Shown here piece after piece: positions 52,297 through 64,000 of a stretch of DNA of 64,000 nt. Origin of the DNA: Climacium dendroides (lineage: Eukaryota > Streptophyta > Bryopsida > Hypnales > Climaciaceae). Both the position numbers and the translations under genes were made by a program. The notes beneath the pieces are model-generated. The model saw only the letters and a program-made list of their open reading frames with translations, had not been told where the DNA came from and searched no databases. Location: contig OX467089.1 of NCBI GenBank assembly GCA_950106755.1, positions 16,969,345-17,033,344 on the forward strand, given 5' to 3'. How positions within the stretch are numbered: position 1 is the stretch's first letter; each line of letters opens with the position of its first letter.

Positions 52297-55200
52297 ATGG
52301 CCACTATATTTCAAGTCTTTGACTTGAAGGAAGCAGCACGTTCGGAAGTGAAACCGCAGGCTCCTGAGCGAAGATGTTTGGATGGAGGTACCTTCACTTG
52401 AATCTCTGATTTTGATAAATGCTTGAGCCAAAAGTCAGATACAATTTGCTCAGATGCCGTTTACGTGGCGCCCGCAATTCTGAACCGCAAAACAAAGGAT
52501 TTTGTATAGCCGCTTCAAGAATGATAAGTTGCATTGAAGTTCAAATTGAGAAATGGCAGCGTCTTGCAGCTCCAAATGTGTTAAGAGAAGTCTGAGAGCA
52601 TAACGTACTTCCCTTGTATCAGAGTACTCATTCTTTAGCTCGTTCACACTGAAAGGTTTTGAGGCACCAAGGAACAGTTTGGACGTGCCGTTCGAAGCTG
52701 CCGATGATTCAAGAAGCAGCATTTTCAAGTCTGACGATATTCCGGTAGGTTCATTGCAACAGCTATTCATTTGAGAGCAAAGTTTCACCATTAGCGAGAC
52801 AGCAACCTGCAAGATTTCTTTTGAACATCTGTGTACATTAAGCCGTGCAACCTCTTGTTGCAGTTCGGTTACGAATACTACAGCCCAGCGCTTGCAGCGA
52901 GCACCCGAATGTCGAAGAAGGGCGGCCCATCACACTCCGTGTCTCATGGTAACTCGCCGACTAGAAGAAAGAGTGCTCCCAATGTTGTGGCTCGGCTTAT
53001 GGGCTTGGAGGCCCTGCCAGATGAGCTCCCTACTCGGAAGTTCTCGCAACCTGGAACGCCAAGTTATGGAAGTCCCAAGGCAGGAAAGCCATGCTTAACC
53101 AGACAACGCTCCCAAGGTGCAGTACCTTCCTCCTGGCAGCGTCCCCCTCTGCCTCGGCGTGCACCTGCAGAAGAGAGAATTTGCACTCCGGTGTTAACGT
53201 TCCGAGATCATCCGCAAGAAGAGCAGCTGCAGAATTTCAAGAAAGAATTCGAGGCCAAGCAGCAAGCAGCTTTAGCGAAGAAGCAAGAACAGCTTCGCAA
53301 CTTGCAGCTTGAAGACATGAACCGCGAGCTCGAGGAGAAGAAAGAGAAAGTGCGAGCAACTCTCGTCAAAGCCAAGAGTGCATTGTCGCGGGCTGAGCCG
53401 AAGCCTCGACTCAATGGTGAAGGACAGTTTGAAGAATCGAAGGAGTTTCTGGATGCCATGAAGTTTCTGCAGTCCAATAAGGACTTCATATTTCAGTTTC
53501 TTCAGCCGAAGTCCGAGGTTGCATGTGACAACGAAGACTCCAACACTACGACACAAGTGACTCATCTGAAGAAAAGAAAAGGGGATGCATCGAGTCCCAG
53601 TAGCGCCCGGAAGCGGGATGGATTCAGCCCTCGCGCATTTGCTCGGCTATTCATGAATCCCCGGAAATGGAATGACAGCAAGCAACAACCAGCGTCGGAC
53701 ATCGTTTCGCAGTCGCCTCAGCCCCCAGTGGTTGATAGTTGCAACGGTTCTGGTTCCAGAGGAGCATCCACCGAGGAAATGTTGGATGATGAGACGTGGA
53801 GGACTTCGAGGTCTACGAATTCAAGATCCGAGTCACGGGCCCCTACAACACCAAAAGTGCATAGTAAGCCACTTAGGGATGAAGTACCCAAGGGTGGTGC
53901 TCGAGATGTCATCGGTAAGTTTAAAGAGGGATTGCGGCAAAGAGAGCAATGTGAAAGAACAGGGGAGGAAGTAGAGACGGAGCGTTTCCAAGGTTTTCTG
54001 AGAGACTCTAATGACATTCCGCAGAAGACTGCTATAAATGATCGACGGATCCTCAACCCAACTAGTACTGAGTATCTCTCTACGGGCAAGCGTGTTTCGC
54101 TCCACACAGAAGATATGGACGATGTGCGATACACCAGTGATGGCGAGGAGTTATCAACGCCATTGGTTACGATTGTTAGAGAAAATGCTAGAAGATCGAG
54201 CATCAGCTTACCAAGCTCACCTCACCTTTCAGCACGATCCCAAGACTTCACAAGAGTGATACGACAGCGTCTTACTGCGAAATCCGGGACTCCACCCGCA
54301 GCGACACTCAGAGAAGCGAAGAAGATTACTACCTTGACGTCGGAATCCCCTCGACGACGTATGAGTCAACAAGCCCGAGGGCCCGTCCTTTCAAACTCCG
54401 CAGTCGAGAAAAGCTTGCGTAAGTCAGCTTCAGTGAATGAAATTGTTTCTCGGAGCGTAGCCTTGAAGCAGAGAGTTGAAGCTTCAGGAGCCAGGTGCCT
54501 GGATCAGAGTAAAGAGCCTGCGTCAAATCTCACTCGGTGTCGGTCGATTCCAAACGTGGCATTGCTGCGGAAGCGAGGACAACGTTCCACGGACGCAGTG
54601 GAGACAATCAGCGGGGTGCGCCAATCTGACAAATTCGTAAGCACTGCCAAGACCGCACAGGAGAAGGCCAAGCATATATTGGGTCCAAAAGCTGAGAAGA
54701 CGAAGGGACTTTTCTCTGGAGGTGGAATGAAGGCTCGCGATGGCTCGGAGGCCATGCCTTCGGCCCAGCACTTGTTGTATCCAAGCTCAACTCCAGTACT
54801 GGCACGCTTTGTTGCGCTTGCGGAATCCTGCGTCTCACATAGTAAAACCTTAAGTGACGCAGACAACTCCATGGATGCGAAGCTTCATGTCCGATCGAGC
54901 AGAAACGCAGGTGCACCAAAAGGGAAGGAAAACTCTCGGGCACTGATATTACCTTCCAAAATAGAAACGTATCCACAGTTTGACAAATTTTTAGGAGAAC
55001 CTTCGACTGAGGACGCTGAGAGCGTCGTCTCTGAAAGCAGCGCAGACTCTGATGCCGGTTCCCGGGAAGAAGAGTTTGTAAAAGTTCTCTCTAAGTGGCC
55101 TCCCCTTGCCAATTCGACGAAAGCCGAGAGCCTGATGGCAGGGGAAGCTCTTCCAAGCACTGTGCCAAGAGTGCAACAACAGGTAGACATCTCAAGACAA

Positions 55201-56503
55201 ATTCATGAGTCCAGAAATCCTGTTTTTTGTAGCACCTAATTAAGATGCATGAAAAACTTGCATTCAGGTAAACCATACGAGCTTGGAACTAAAATGATGT
55301 GCATTTCAGGTTCAAAATTTCAAGAGTCCACAGCCTCCACGATTATGGTCGACAGAAACACGGGATATTCCAATGAAGAAGGATGACGAGCAGGACTCAA
55401 ACAGCGACAACAATGGACAGCCAAGTCCTGTTTCTGTTCTGGAGGCGCCTTTTGAAGAGGAATCGCCATGTCTCGAGTTCAAGGAGACCACAAATAGTCT
55501 TCAAGGTAGCTATCCACAGCTTTCTATACTCTTTCTATATGGCAAATTTTTCTCTACATTTCACTCAGCTCGAATGACATAAATCTTAGTTACGGGATAA
55601 CAGAACATTCCTATTCTCACAACCTTTTGATTGCGCATTTGATCGCCTTACATTGCGTATTTTTCAATCCAATTTCTGAAGACTATTCTTAAGCTGCAAG
55701 TACACATGCAAAAAATGCGACAAGTTCAAGAATTCTGTCATCCTCTAACGAAGCTTACTTCAAATGGTGAAATTCTTCTAACCTTCGTACTTGTTCACGC
55801 AGGCCTGCGAATTCAGTTACGTCATCTGAAAGTCGAAAGAATAAAGGAAGACTCGGAACATGTCCCTGATACACCAAGGGTGACAGCACGACACCAATTA
55901 CTGAACTCCTCGGTTAAAAATCAAACCCTAACTACTTTCCCGCAACACAAGACCAATCCACTCCGTCGATTTGCATCAACGCAAAGCCGGAACCTACCTC
56001 GTTCCGCAGGTCACGAAGCGGATCTCGCGTTCGTGAGCAACGTCCTCATCGAATCCGACTTCATTACTCACGGCGGGCGTCTCATCAGCAAGTGGCATTC
56101 AGCAATGCAACCAATTAGCCCTCATTTCTTTCAGAAAATCGAGACCTCGTACTCCTCCGACACGAAAGGGAGCGCTAATCGGCGAATCCTCTTCGATTCC
56201 ATCAACGAGATACTAGCTGAGAAGCTGCGGCCTCTATGCTACGGGCCATGGACATCGAAATCGAACGCCACAATCGTAAGAACGGGAAGGAGACTTGTAG
56301 AGAAGGTTTGGAACGAGATTCACAAGCGGCAATTCCCGGCATGGTGTCACGACTTGCACGGCGATTACCTGGAGAGTCTCGCGGCGCAAGACCTTCAGAC
56401 GTCGACTTGGATGTCGCTCCATCTCGACGTGAATCGCATTTGCTTCCAGATGGAGATCGCCATCTTCGACGATTTGATCACTGATCTGTTGCTCGTTGTG
56501 TAA
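52297..56503 (+). CDS. TON1-recruiting-motif (TRM)/LONGIFOLIA-like protein
   Basis: TRM proteins bind TON1 and target the TTP complex to microtubules, controlling cell elongation and division-plane setting (family knowledge). Firm exons are 52864 or 52898 to 55182, 55310-55505 and 55803-56503, in consistent phase. From the internal ATG at 52909 they encode 1,056 residues. Motifs: NVVARLMGLEALPDELP near the start (25-41), a Lys/Glu-rich coiled coil (about 130-190), a basic Ser-rich middle, QPSPVSVLEAPFEEESPCLE in the second exon, and a C-terminal DUF4378 region ending LDVNRICFQMEIAIFDDLIT, which resembles the TON1-binding M2 motif. A likely first exon at 52297-52387 begins MATIFQVFDLKEAARSE, like the LONGIFOLIA N-terminal GIFQVF box. 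Joining its donor (52387) in phase requires the acceptor at 52897 rather than the stronger-looking one at 52863, so the N-terminal splice is tentative. Confidence 0.88.
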
Positions 56504-59500
56504 ATTAAATTAAGCTCGTAGATAGGAATTGGTTGCGGGAGTGATTGTTTCCACGGCCAGGTTGCAAACTTGCAATTGGTAGCCAGACTAGATGCACTTC
56601 ATTGACGTCCCTGTTCCCCATCGCACAGGGCCGCTGTACTGTACATAACTAAATCTGTGTATGATAGCAACAACAAAGCCTTAGACCTGCAGTCTCGATC
56701 TTTCCTGTACGAGTTTCCTACCGGTTGTTTGAATTTCAACGTGTTATTCACATCCATGGTCATCGATGAGACATCCAAGACATGGATGAAATTTGGACTC
56801 ACATTCCACTAAAAAAAGATTAATACCATTCTAAAAGTTTGTAGCAATTTATTGATTTCATTCATTTAGAAAAAAGATGATCTAGGGGATTGATAATAGG
56901 TGATTTGACTTTAAGAGTTCTTGGTTCAACAATAAACCATGTAATTCTATTTCTTAGAAGTAGTAGAAATTTTGAATCATGTTAGAAAATATCCTCATTA
57001 GAATGACAATGTGAAAAATAAAATGAAGAAAATATATTAGTAGGAGATGTTAAACCTAGCCTCATGGTACACTATAGATCTTATTACATAAACATATACA
57101 TATTACCTATCACAATGTGTAACCAAGATTAAGACTAAACATCTTATGTTTACACCATTTACACCAACCACAAACTTACAATATATCAAATTTATTTATT
57201 GTAATAATAGAATACTATTTACACCAACCACAAATCTATAGTATCTTGAATTTACTTATTGCAATGATAGAGTATTATTTATACCAACCACAAACCCACA
57301 ATGTCTTGAATTTACTTACTGCAATGATAGACACTTTGCACCAATTATTGAAGCTCAAACCCATAAGTATAACTCATTAATCTCTAACATCCAACAATAA
57401 GGCTAAAACTTTGAACGTCTCATATCACTTAGTGTAGGAGCAAGAGGCACTAAACAAATAGTTACATACACTAAAAACATTGCATGAACAACTAAAATTT
57501 GTTATAAAACTATTAAAAATACTCTCTAAGTAATAAATACTATTGCTATGAGATACTCCATGGCCATTCTAATAACTAAAAGATGACTCAAAAAACAACT
57601 AGGCACCACCCACCATAAACACACGCACATACACACATGGTATATGACATCCATCCATTGCCAAAAAAATATTATCCTCAATTAAAAAAGAAGAAAACAA
57701 ATATACATTCCATTAAAATTTGCCTAAATCCTTGAACTAATCAATCTACTTCCATAAGCTTCAAGATATCTTGAATCATTTCAAAATTCTACAACACTAA
57801 CACCCTCAGTGATGGGAAAAAAAATATGCAACAAATACAAATACCATCAAACATTGAGACCAACACTCCACAATCCACTTCTCTAATAAACCAACAATGT
57901 CTAATGTAGTACAAATGAATCATGACCCATGTGCCCCCATGGATCCCATAACCACCTACTCATTGACAAAGTAGCCAATGTAAAACTTCCTCTCAACATA
58001 CCCCCATTCTTCCCAAGTTACATCATGAAACCATTGAGCTTGATTCTAAATGGTAATATGTGCATCATGCCAGTACTCATTAAAACCCAATAACTTAGGA
58101 GCACGCACAAAATCACCCAAAATCCACACTTATACATAATCATAGCTACAAGAAAATAATAACTTCTTAATGTACACTTCCGCAAAACAAAAACAATAAG
58201 TCATCCAAACAAAACACCAATAAACAAAATATACAAAGCAAAAGAAAAGCACCAAAAAATCAAAACTAAACTAAATTCCTCCAAAACATAAATACAAAAT
58301 TATCTATATCTTGGTGTTTTTGCATCTAAATTAATGGACAATCCTATTGGCTAACTCCAACTATTACTCCATTTAGAAGGTAATATTTTTTCTACCATCA
58401 ATATTGTCATCAAAGCCTTTAATAATAATCACCAACAAGTATTTAACCTACAACTACCTTCACCTACTCCTACAACTACCTTCCAACCTACTCCTACAAC
58501 GTTGGCAATCACACCCATCACTAGTTCTGACACTATGTAGATGGTAATATAAACCAAATTTCAAACAAATATACCATTGCACCACTGCTATTCATTAACA
58601 AATTGGCAAACACTCCAAACTACAACAAATAGACCAAAAAATCCACTTATTTTATAACAAAAAACTAACACAACAATCTAGAAAAAAATTGACTCACATA
58701 CACACATATAAATACATATTCCATAGCTTGAGGTCACCTTTGGTACATTTTTGCCAAATAATCATTTAAAATTGGAAGGGTTGGTTAAATAGTTTATTTT
58801 TTATTAGTAAATTATTTGACAATTACAAGGACAATTATTAAATATTTTTCTTAATTTTTGGCAACCATCAAATAATGTTGGAAGTTGAATGGTTTAGTTC
58901 ATTGCCTACAAAATTGATAGTCATGGCTTTCAATGAACTCATTACTTTTCATTGTATTCTTTATTTAAAGTTAAAAGATGCATTCCTCACTCAACCACTT
59001 TCCACTCCATCAATTTTGAACCAATTTCAATTCTAAAAAGTGTTTCTCAAAACTAAGAAGGTTGGAAAGAAGTATTAAAAATTCATAAGAATATTGGCTC
59101 TATTAAAGGAATTTGATGATCATGAATCAAAAGCATCAAATTGTTAGTCTTAGTTTATTAGAGTAATGATTGCTTCCTATGCCATGCCTATTGATGACTC
59201 CTTTAATTTGCTAGAACCTGTGTTTGCCAATTGTAGTGATGTAAGTAGCAATATGATTCATGGATGAACACCTCTGGAAAAATAGGCAACTTGTTGGTTG
59301 CTCAATTATCCTTTGAAAGTAGGTGTTGTGGTATTTAATGATAGCTTGCTAGCTGTATATAATGTTCCACTAGTTGCCTTTTCCATAATGGAAATCTATC
59401 ATTTTCAAATATCACCAAAGGGTTGAGATGTTGAGATCAATGTCTTCCTCGTTCACTTAGTTTTAAGAAGTTTGGTGTGGACAAGGATGCTAGACTTAAT

Positions 59501-60892
59501 CCCTTAGATGGCTAATTTGTAAATGCATTGTATTAGTTTGAGGTTCAATTTTATCTTTGGAGACTTGACAACTTTTTGCTTTGGCTTCTCACTAGTATTG
59601 AAATAATGGTAAGAATTTGATTGGTTTCATAAATCACTTTCAGAATCACATATAGAATATGAACTATTGAAAATTTGGATTCTAGACACAATGTATTCAA
59701 AACTAATGTTGTTTAATTTCCTCTAGAGGGTCATATTATTTTTTTCCCCTGAAGCATTTGTGTGGCTTGTAGATTTTCAAATTACAAATGTTAGGTTGAA
59801 CAAGCATGCTTCAAAAAAAATCAATTAAGGAATTTAGGAGTGATGGTTTGTTATTGTATAGGAACAATTAATGGGCAATATATTCCTTATAAAATTACTA
59901 AACTACTACAAATCTTGGGGGTACTATTTCTCTTTTAAGGAAGAATGTTCATACTTTCGCACGAATAAACAACTAGTCATCTGTATTTGGAATGGAAGTA
60001 AATAATTTCATATTAAAGCATTGTCATTGTTTTATTGCAAAAAGGCTTGGCCAATTGCATGAAGTGCCTTGGCCTTGATTTTATCCCCTGACATTTATTC
60101 TCTAACTTCCAAACACACCCTAGGCCCTTCAAAAATCAAGTTCTAAACACCATTTTGCCATGTTTGCTCAGTTTGATTTTTTTGCTTGGATTGATAGGAA
60201 CATTCTTTACATTAAAGAGTGAAATCGGGTTGTCCCACACTAATTTCTCGACATTCTATACTATATAAATATGTATAGTTACTATAGAAGGATGCAGTAA
60301 TGTAGGAACCATGTGTGTTGCATGGGTTGGTGCACTGGTTCATGGCTCGGGGGTAAAGAATTGTTTATGCCTTCATTTGGACAAGGAGGTAACTTTCTTG
60401 AGTAAGGCAACCTATTTGTTAAGGCACCCTAATTTCACTATTTTGTGTAGTCAATACTTAGTTTCTTGTGTAAGAGTCTATATTTATGACAAACAACAAC
60501 TCTGATCCTGGAGACAAATGAATAATAACTCCCTTGAAATCAAACAACAATCTAATTTCAGCATTTGTTGTTGTGATTAAATCTAGCTCTTGCTGGACCA
60601 TGACACCAGGTGGGGTACACAGCCCACCTCGTCCCACATACTCAAATAATGAGCTTCTTTGCCGTGCCATTTTGGCTGTGTAACGGTGGAGATGCTCTTT
60701 CCCCATGCCACTGTCCTCAATAAATGAACCTGTGCGTAGAATGATATTCTGTCAACCCTTGTCCGCACGAGAGTGATGATAAAGAGAACTGGGCGAGAAA
60801 GACACCGACGACACGAAGGACGATAAAGCGTAACGACGACGGATGAAAAATTTGAATTTCCGACGGACGGATTCGGAGGGAATGGCCCCTGT
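56504..60892. other. AT-rich repeat-derived intergenic DNA
   Basis: After the TRM 3' UTR the sequence becomes AT-rich. The plus strand is A/C-rich and G-poor at about 57.1-58.7 kb, a composition also seen on the coding strand of the LINE. No protein block could be recognised. TTCCAAACACACCCTAGG near 60110 resembles a MITE end, but no partner end was found. A 60-bp tandem repeat lies at 57158-57337. Confidence 0.4.
57158..57337. repeat. Three-copy 60-bp tandem repeat
   Basis: Units at 57158, 57218 and 57278 each begin TTTACACCAACCACAAA (third unit TTTATACC) and share ATTTAYTTAYTGYAATRATAG. Divergence between units is moderate and the period is exactly 60 bp. Confidence 0.9.
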
Positions 60893-60993
60893 TTGCGAAG
60901 CCCTAATTGCGCAAAGCTCTCCTCCCCTTTCAGAAGTACGTCGACGTTAGCCTCCCGTGGTTTTCGAAATCAGCGTGAAGCGCCGCCGATGCA

Positions 60994-61218
60994 ATGGCCC
61001 CAAATCCGGCACTTCTTTTCGTGTCACCTCCGCAATGCCGCGTTCTTGGCATCGGCAGTGGCACGCTCAGTGGCTTTTCCTACAATTTTAGAAGCCCTGC
61101 CAAAATCTCTCTGATCGGTGACTTTCCTTCTAGAACAAAGCTTTCTGAACCTTCCGCAAGCAGATCGACTGTTGCAGTTGTTTGGAACAGGGGAATGCTC
61201 GTGTGCCTGGTTCTGTGA
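60994..61218 (+). CDS. Small ORF upstream of the phytocyanin gene (uORF or unrecognised first exon)
   Basis: A 74-residue frame starts at GCAATGGCC, a very good plant initiation context, and ends 55 bp before the phytocyanin ATG. The peptide starts MAPNPALLFVSPPQC, is rich in Ser, Arg and small residues with few acids until residue 42, and contains SRSTVAVVWNRG. This resembles a plastid transit peptide. It could be an upstream ORF in the phytocyanin leader, an alternative first exon or chance. No homologue is recognised. Confidence 0.3.
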   Translation: MAPNPALLFVSPPQCRVLGIGSGTLSGFSYNFRSPAKISLIGDFPSRTKLSEPSASRSTVAVVWNRGMLVCLVL

Positions 61219-61273
61219 TTACTACTGCCGGGTTCTGTGATTGCTCAATCCGGTGGTTGTGAAGACTAGGACC

Positions 61274-62203
61274 ATGGTTTCGAGATCGGTTTCCTCGAGG
61301 GTCGCTCCTGCAGCGGTTTTGTTTTTGGGATTGTTTCTTGGTCATTGTAGTTGCCAAACAGCGCCGCAGATCGTCGTGCTTGGTGGTACTGCCGGATGGA
61401 CGCACGGTGCAAATGTGAACTACACGGAGTTCATGGCTACGGTGTCATTCAAGGAAGGCGACACTTTACGTAAGAGCTTTGTTCCTCTGTGCCAGCTATG
61501 TTCGCATGAGTTGCGTTTTGTACATTGCTTTTCCTGCGCATGCAAATGCTGGTTCCCTTCGTGCGGAGTGTTGAAACCGTAATGCGGGGTTTGATAGGCG
61601 ATTGAGTTTTGGTACTGCCGATCTAAATGTAGCACCTCTTCTTTTGTAAGGTAACGGGTAATGTGTTTTTTGGCTTCGTAGGGTTCAACAATACCGATAT
61701 TCAAGATCACAGCGTCCTTCAAGTTTTCTCACAGGCCGATTACGACGCCTGCAACAGCGATAACAACACTGGTTGGACTGTCAATCCTAATGATTATTAC
61801 GATGTAAGTATTTTTACTTTCGCGGCTTGATGAAGCCATGATGAAGCTTTTCATGTTTTCTTTCCTTATGTACTCGAAAGTGATTGTGGCGCTTCGTTTG
61901 CAGCTGCTGTTTCCCGATCCGGCTTACCGAGCATGGGTAATCGACCCCGCTTTCTGCCTCGATGGCCAGAAGGTGGAGTTCGCCGTGTTGAACTCCGACG
62001 GCACCGCCGTTCCAGCAGACACCGGCGCCGATCCACCAAGTCTGAATGCACCACCTGCGTCTGATTACAATTCTCCGCCTACCCCACCTTCGCCTCTAGG
62101 TATAGCCGGTGGCCCTACTCCCAATGCTGCTTGTACTTCACAAGCTGGACTGGCGATCGCCATGCTCGTTAGTTCCGCTTGCTACTTGGCAGCCAGATTC
62201 TGA
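61274..62203 (+). CDS. Phytocyanin/early nodulin-like protein, GPI-type, copper site lost
   Basis: Three exons, 61274-61469, 61682-61803 and 61904-62203, join in phase and give 205 residues. A signal peptide (about 1-28, AAVLFLGLFLGHCSCQ) leads into a cupredoxin domain: IVVLGGTAGWT (33-43), VSFKEGDTLRFNN (57-69), DHSVLQVFSQADYDACN (74-90) and DPAFCLDGQKVEFAV (120-134). Cys89 and Cys124 fit the conserved disulfide. His75 matches one copper ligand, but the canonical C-G-x-x-G-H-C-x-x-G-M region reads VIDPAFCLDGQ, so the ligand Cys, His and Met are absent. A Pro/Ser linker (about 143-180) and a hydrophobic C-terminus (about 186-204) suggest a GPI anchor at the cell surface. This places it with ENODL-type, non-copper phytocyanins. 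Confidence 0.9.
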
Positions 62204-63759
62204 TTTTGCAAGTAAGAATCTTTTGAAGCTCCGATGAGGTATTCATCGATGACGATAACCATTCTTTTGCGACGTGGACTCTGATCTTCTTTTCTAGAAG
62301 GTTGAACTTGGAGGTCGTGTTCATTCGATCCCATTTAGTCGTGCAACGAATAATTCTAGGATACGAGTGGATGTAAATATTCGGAGGAAGAATCTTGAAG
62401 ATAGAGTCTGCTCCTTCTGAATTGGAAGGCACTAAACAGCTTGGACCGCATCAGATGCTCTCACGTGGTCCTGGACCGGAGATTTGGGGTGTATTTTCTA
62501 GTACTATCTTATCATTGAAATTGCATTGCAGACGATGCATAGTGCTGTGAGGTTGACGCAGTCGTTATTCTACAGTGTAGTCTTTCCCGAGTGTGAATGA
62601 CCGATTAAGCTTGAAGCTCTCAAGAGCCAGTTCTCGTCGAGTACTTCGGTTGAATTCCCTAGTTTAGGTGCTCTCAGCTTGTTTAATACAGTGCATCAGT
62701 TATTGTGATGTCCAATGAAGTGGTGCCCCAAGCTTACCTGTCACTTGCTTTATGAATGGGTGGTTTCGATAGATCGTTTGCAATGGAATATCGATTGGAG
62801 TGCATTATCCCTAAATATTTTGAGGCAGGGATTTTAATTTAGTGACTTTCAAATAGTAGTTACAAAAAGAAAGTTAGCCTTTCAAGACTTAAAATGTTGC
62901 TTTAGAATTGGCAATCTCGTTTCAATTCTTATTCTGCATTGCATTTGAATATTTATCCAACTGGTATGTTTCACAGAGTGACATCAAAGTATAAATGTAT
63001 GCAATCTACAATGTTGTCACTCCCATGCACGAGGAGGGGTCAATTTTTTTGCAAGCCTATGTTGCACGACATCGAGAATCCCTCTCTTCTGGATACATCT
63101 ACAGCTTACAAGCTCAAGTTCCAAACCGGAGAATCGAGTCCCTTGGAAAAATCGAGATTTAAGAGTCACCTCACAGCGAAGACCTTTTTCCAAGTCCAGT
63201 GTTAAAAACGGGATAGTTTGTTACAACGTAAACGCCTGGGAGAAGGAAAGACCCTTCACGCCAGGAATGCGAACCCGGAACAAACCCCCTCGGTGCGGCG
63301 AAGTCCCTCCCTGCTTCTCTTCACCTGCCACACAGACACGTCCATATCCCCCATCCTAGTAATTATTAGAACCTGACAGAAAGAAATCAAAATCAAAATT
63401 CGTAACCCACTCAGATCAACGACGATCAGCTTTAGGTAGTGAGTGCTACACGTAGAAATCTTTCTAATCTTGCGTCTTAATAATGAGAGTAATTGTACAA
63501 GATGCTGAATGAACAGGTTCTAGAAGTCCCGCACCTGAAGCTCCAGAAGTCACATAAAGTTCACTCAAATCCCTTCCTGCCAATTCACCACACTTGCGAT
63601 GTAAGGTCTCACTCATGCCATACACAGACATCATTGAATGAAGCATGAGGACTGGACACTCGTTTAAGGCTTTACCAGCACCAACTTGGCGGCTCTAACT
63701 AACTGGGATTAGTTACTGGATGCCCACACTAAGCGTCAACTGGTAAGTTGGATCTAAGG
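62204..63759. other. 3' flank of the phytocyanin gene; no further gene recognised
   Basis: Probably 3' UTR to about 62.6 kb, then AT-rich DNA. A minus-strand frame near 63646-63464 (contains GELAGRDLSELYVTSGASGA) has ordinary amino-acid content and could be the end of a gene lying to the right, but no family is recognised and no splice context supports it. Confidence 0.4.
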
Positions 63760-63912
63760 TAAACCAGCCTATGACAGTCCAAATGCCAGCCAACCCATCA
63801 CAGGCAAAAAAATTCTAGTGATGCACATTTCAGAAACTGGAATGTACACTATTAGTACAATTTTGCCTGTGATGAGATGGCTCCCATTTGGGCTGTCATA
63901 GGCAGAGCTACC
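63760..63912. mobile_element. Foldback/MITE-like element, about 150 bp
   Basis: The left arm CCTATGACAGTCCAAATG continues to ACCCATCACAGGCAAAA. The right arm is its imperfect complement, TTTTGCCTGTGATGAGATGG to CATTTGGGCTGTCATAGG. Arms of about 45 bp enclose about 55 bp of AT-rich DNA. Target duplication is not clear. Confidence 0.65.
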
Positions 63913-64000
63913 TTAATTCCCTCTGACGAATTAGCGTTGGATGTTACTTGCGCTTGGACCAATTAACTTCACTTCCCAATTTTAAAGTGCTAACCCACTT

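Noticed and set aside
52450..52812. 120-residue open frame on the minus strand between the first and main TRM exons
   Set aside because: It lies within the TRM 5' region or intron, has no ATG-supported start that I can defend, and matches no family I recognise.
53208..54976. Several minus-strand frames of 90-161 residues across the TRM main exon
   Set aside because: Antisense shadows of the long GC-balanced coding exon; composition (Ser/Leu/Cys-rich) is typical of reverse-strand reading.
63464..63646. Minus-strand 60-residue frame as the last exon of a gene to the right
   Set aside because: No recognised motif and no convincing acceptor upstream; kept only as a note.

Overview
The window is nuclear DNA from a land plant. 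It holds five recognisable protein genes with many GT-AG introns, separated by AT-rich, transposon-laden DNA. All five are plant-type: a SAC-domain phosphoinositide phosphatase, a SWEETIE/HEATR5 HEAT-repeat protein, the gamma-secretase subunit PEN-2, a TON1-recruiting-motif (TRM/LONGIFOLIA-like) protein and a GPI-type phytocyanin. Moderate introns, mixed codon use, AT-rich spacers and an RNase H-bearing LINE make a bryophyte or other early-diverging plant my best guess. No marker in the window proves this.

Layout. 1-6553 (minus): SAC phosphatase, ten exons resolved in consistent phase; the 3' end runs off the left edge. 6554-12281: upstream and intergenic DNA with a TATA-like site and a small MITE. 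12282-19840: an AT microsatellite, then a decayed minus-strand LINE (RT, connector, RNase H, Cys/His tail), split by two tandem inverted-repeat elements. One of these carries a 150-bp CACTA-type foldback with an identifiable empty site in its sister copy. 19850-28975: more repeat DNA, including a large foldback and a 2.26-kb CACTA-like element. 28976-46763 (minus): SWEETIE gene with several dozen exons. 46764-47269: divergent intergenic region shared with PEN2 and carrying a tandem repeat. 47270-48929 (plus): PEN2. 52297-56503 (plus): TRM gene. 56504-60890: AT-rich repeat DNA. 61274-62203 (plus): phytocyanin-like gene. 62204-64000: no convincing gene, plus a foldback at the end.

Functional links are loose. 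SAC phosphatase (PI(3,5)P2 turnover), SWEETIE (HEATR5-type, with acidic WxxF motifs typical of clathrin-adaptor partners) and PEN-2 all belong to endomembrane biology, but plant genes are not in operons and the adjacency is probably chance. The most unusual points are the CACTA insertions with matching ATA target duplications, the G-to-A-type loss of catalytic residues in the LINE, an intron duplication in the SAC gene that copied a splice acceptor with part of an exon, and a phytocyanin without its copper site. I saw no clearly new biological system.
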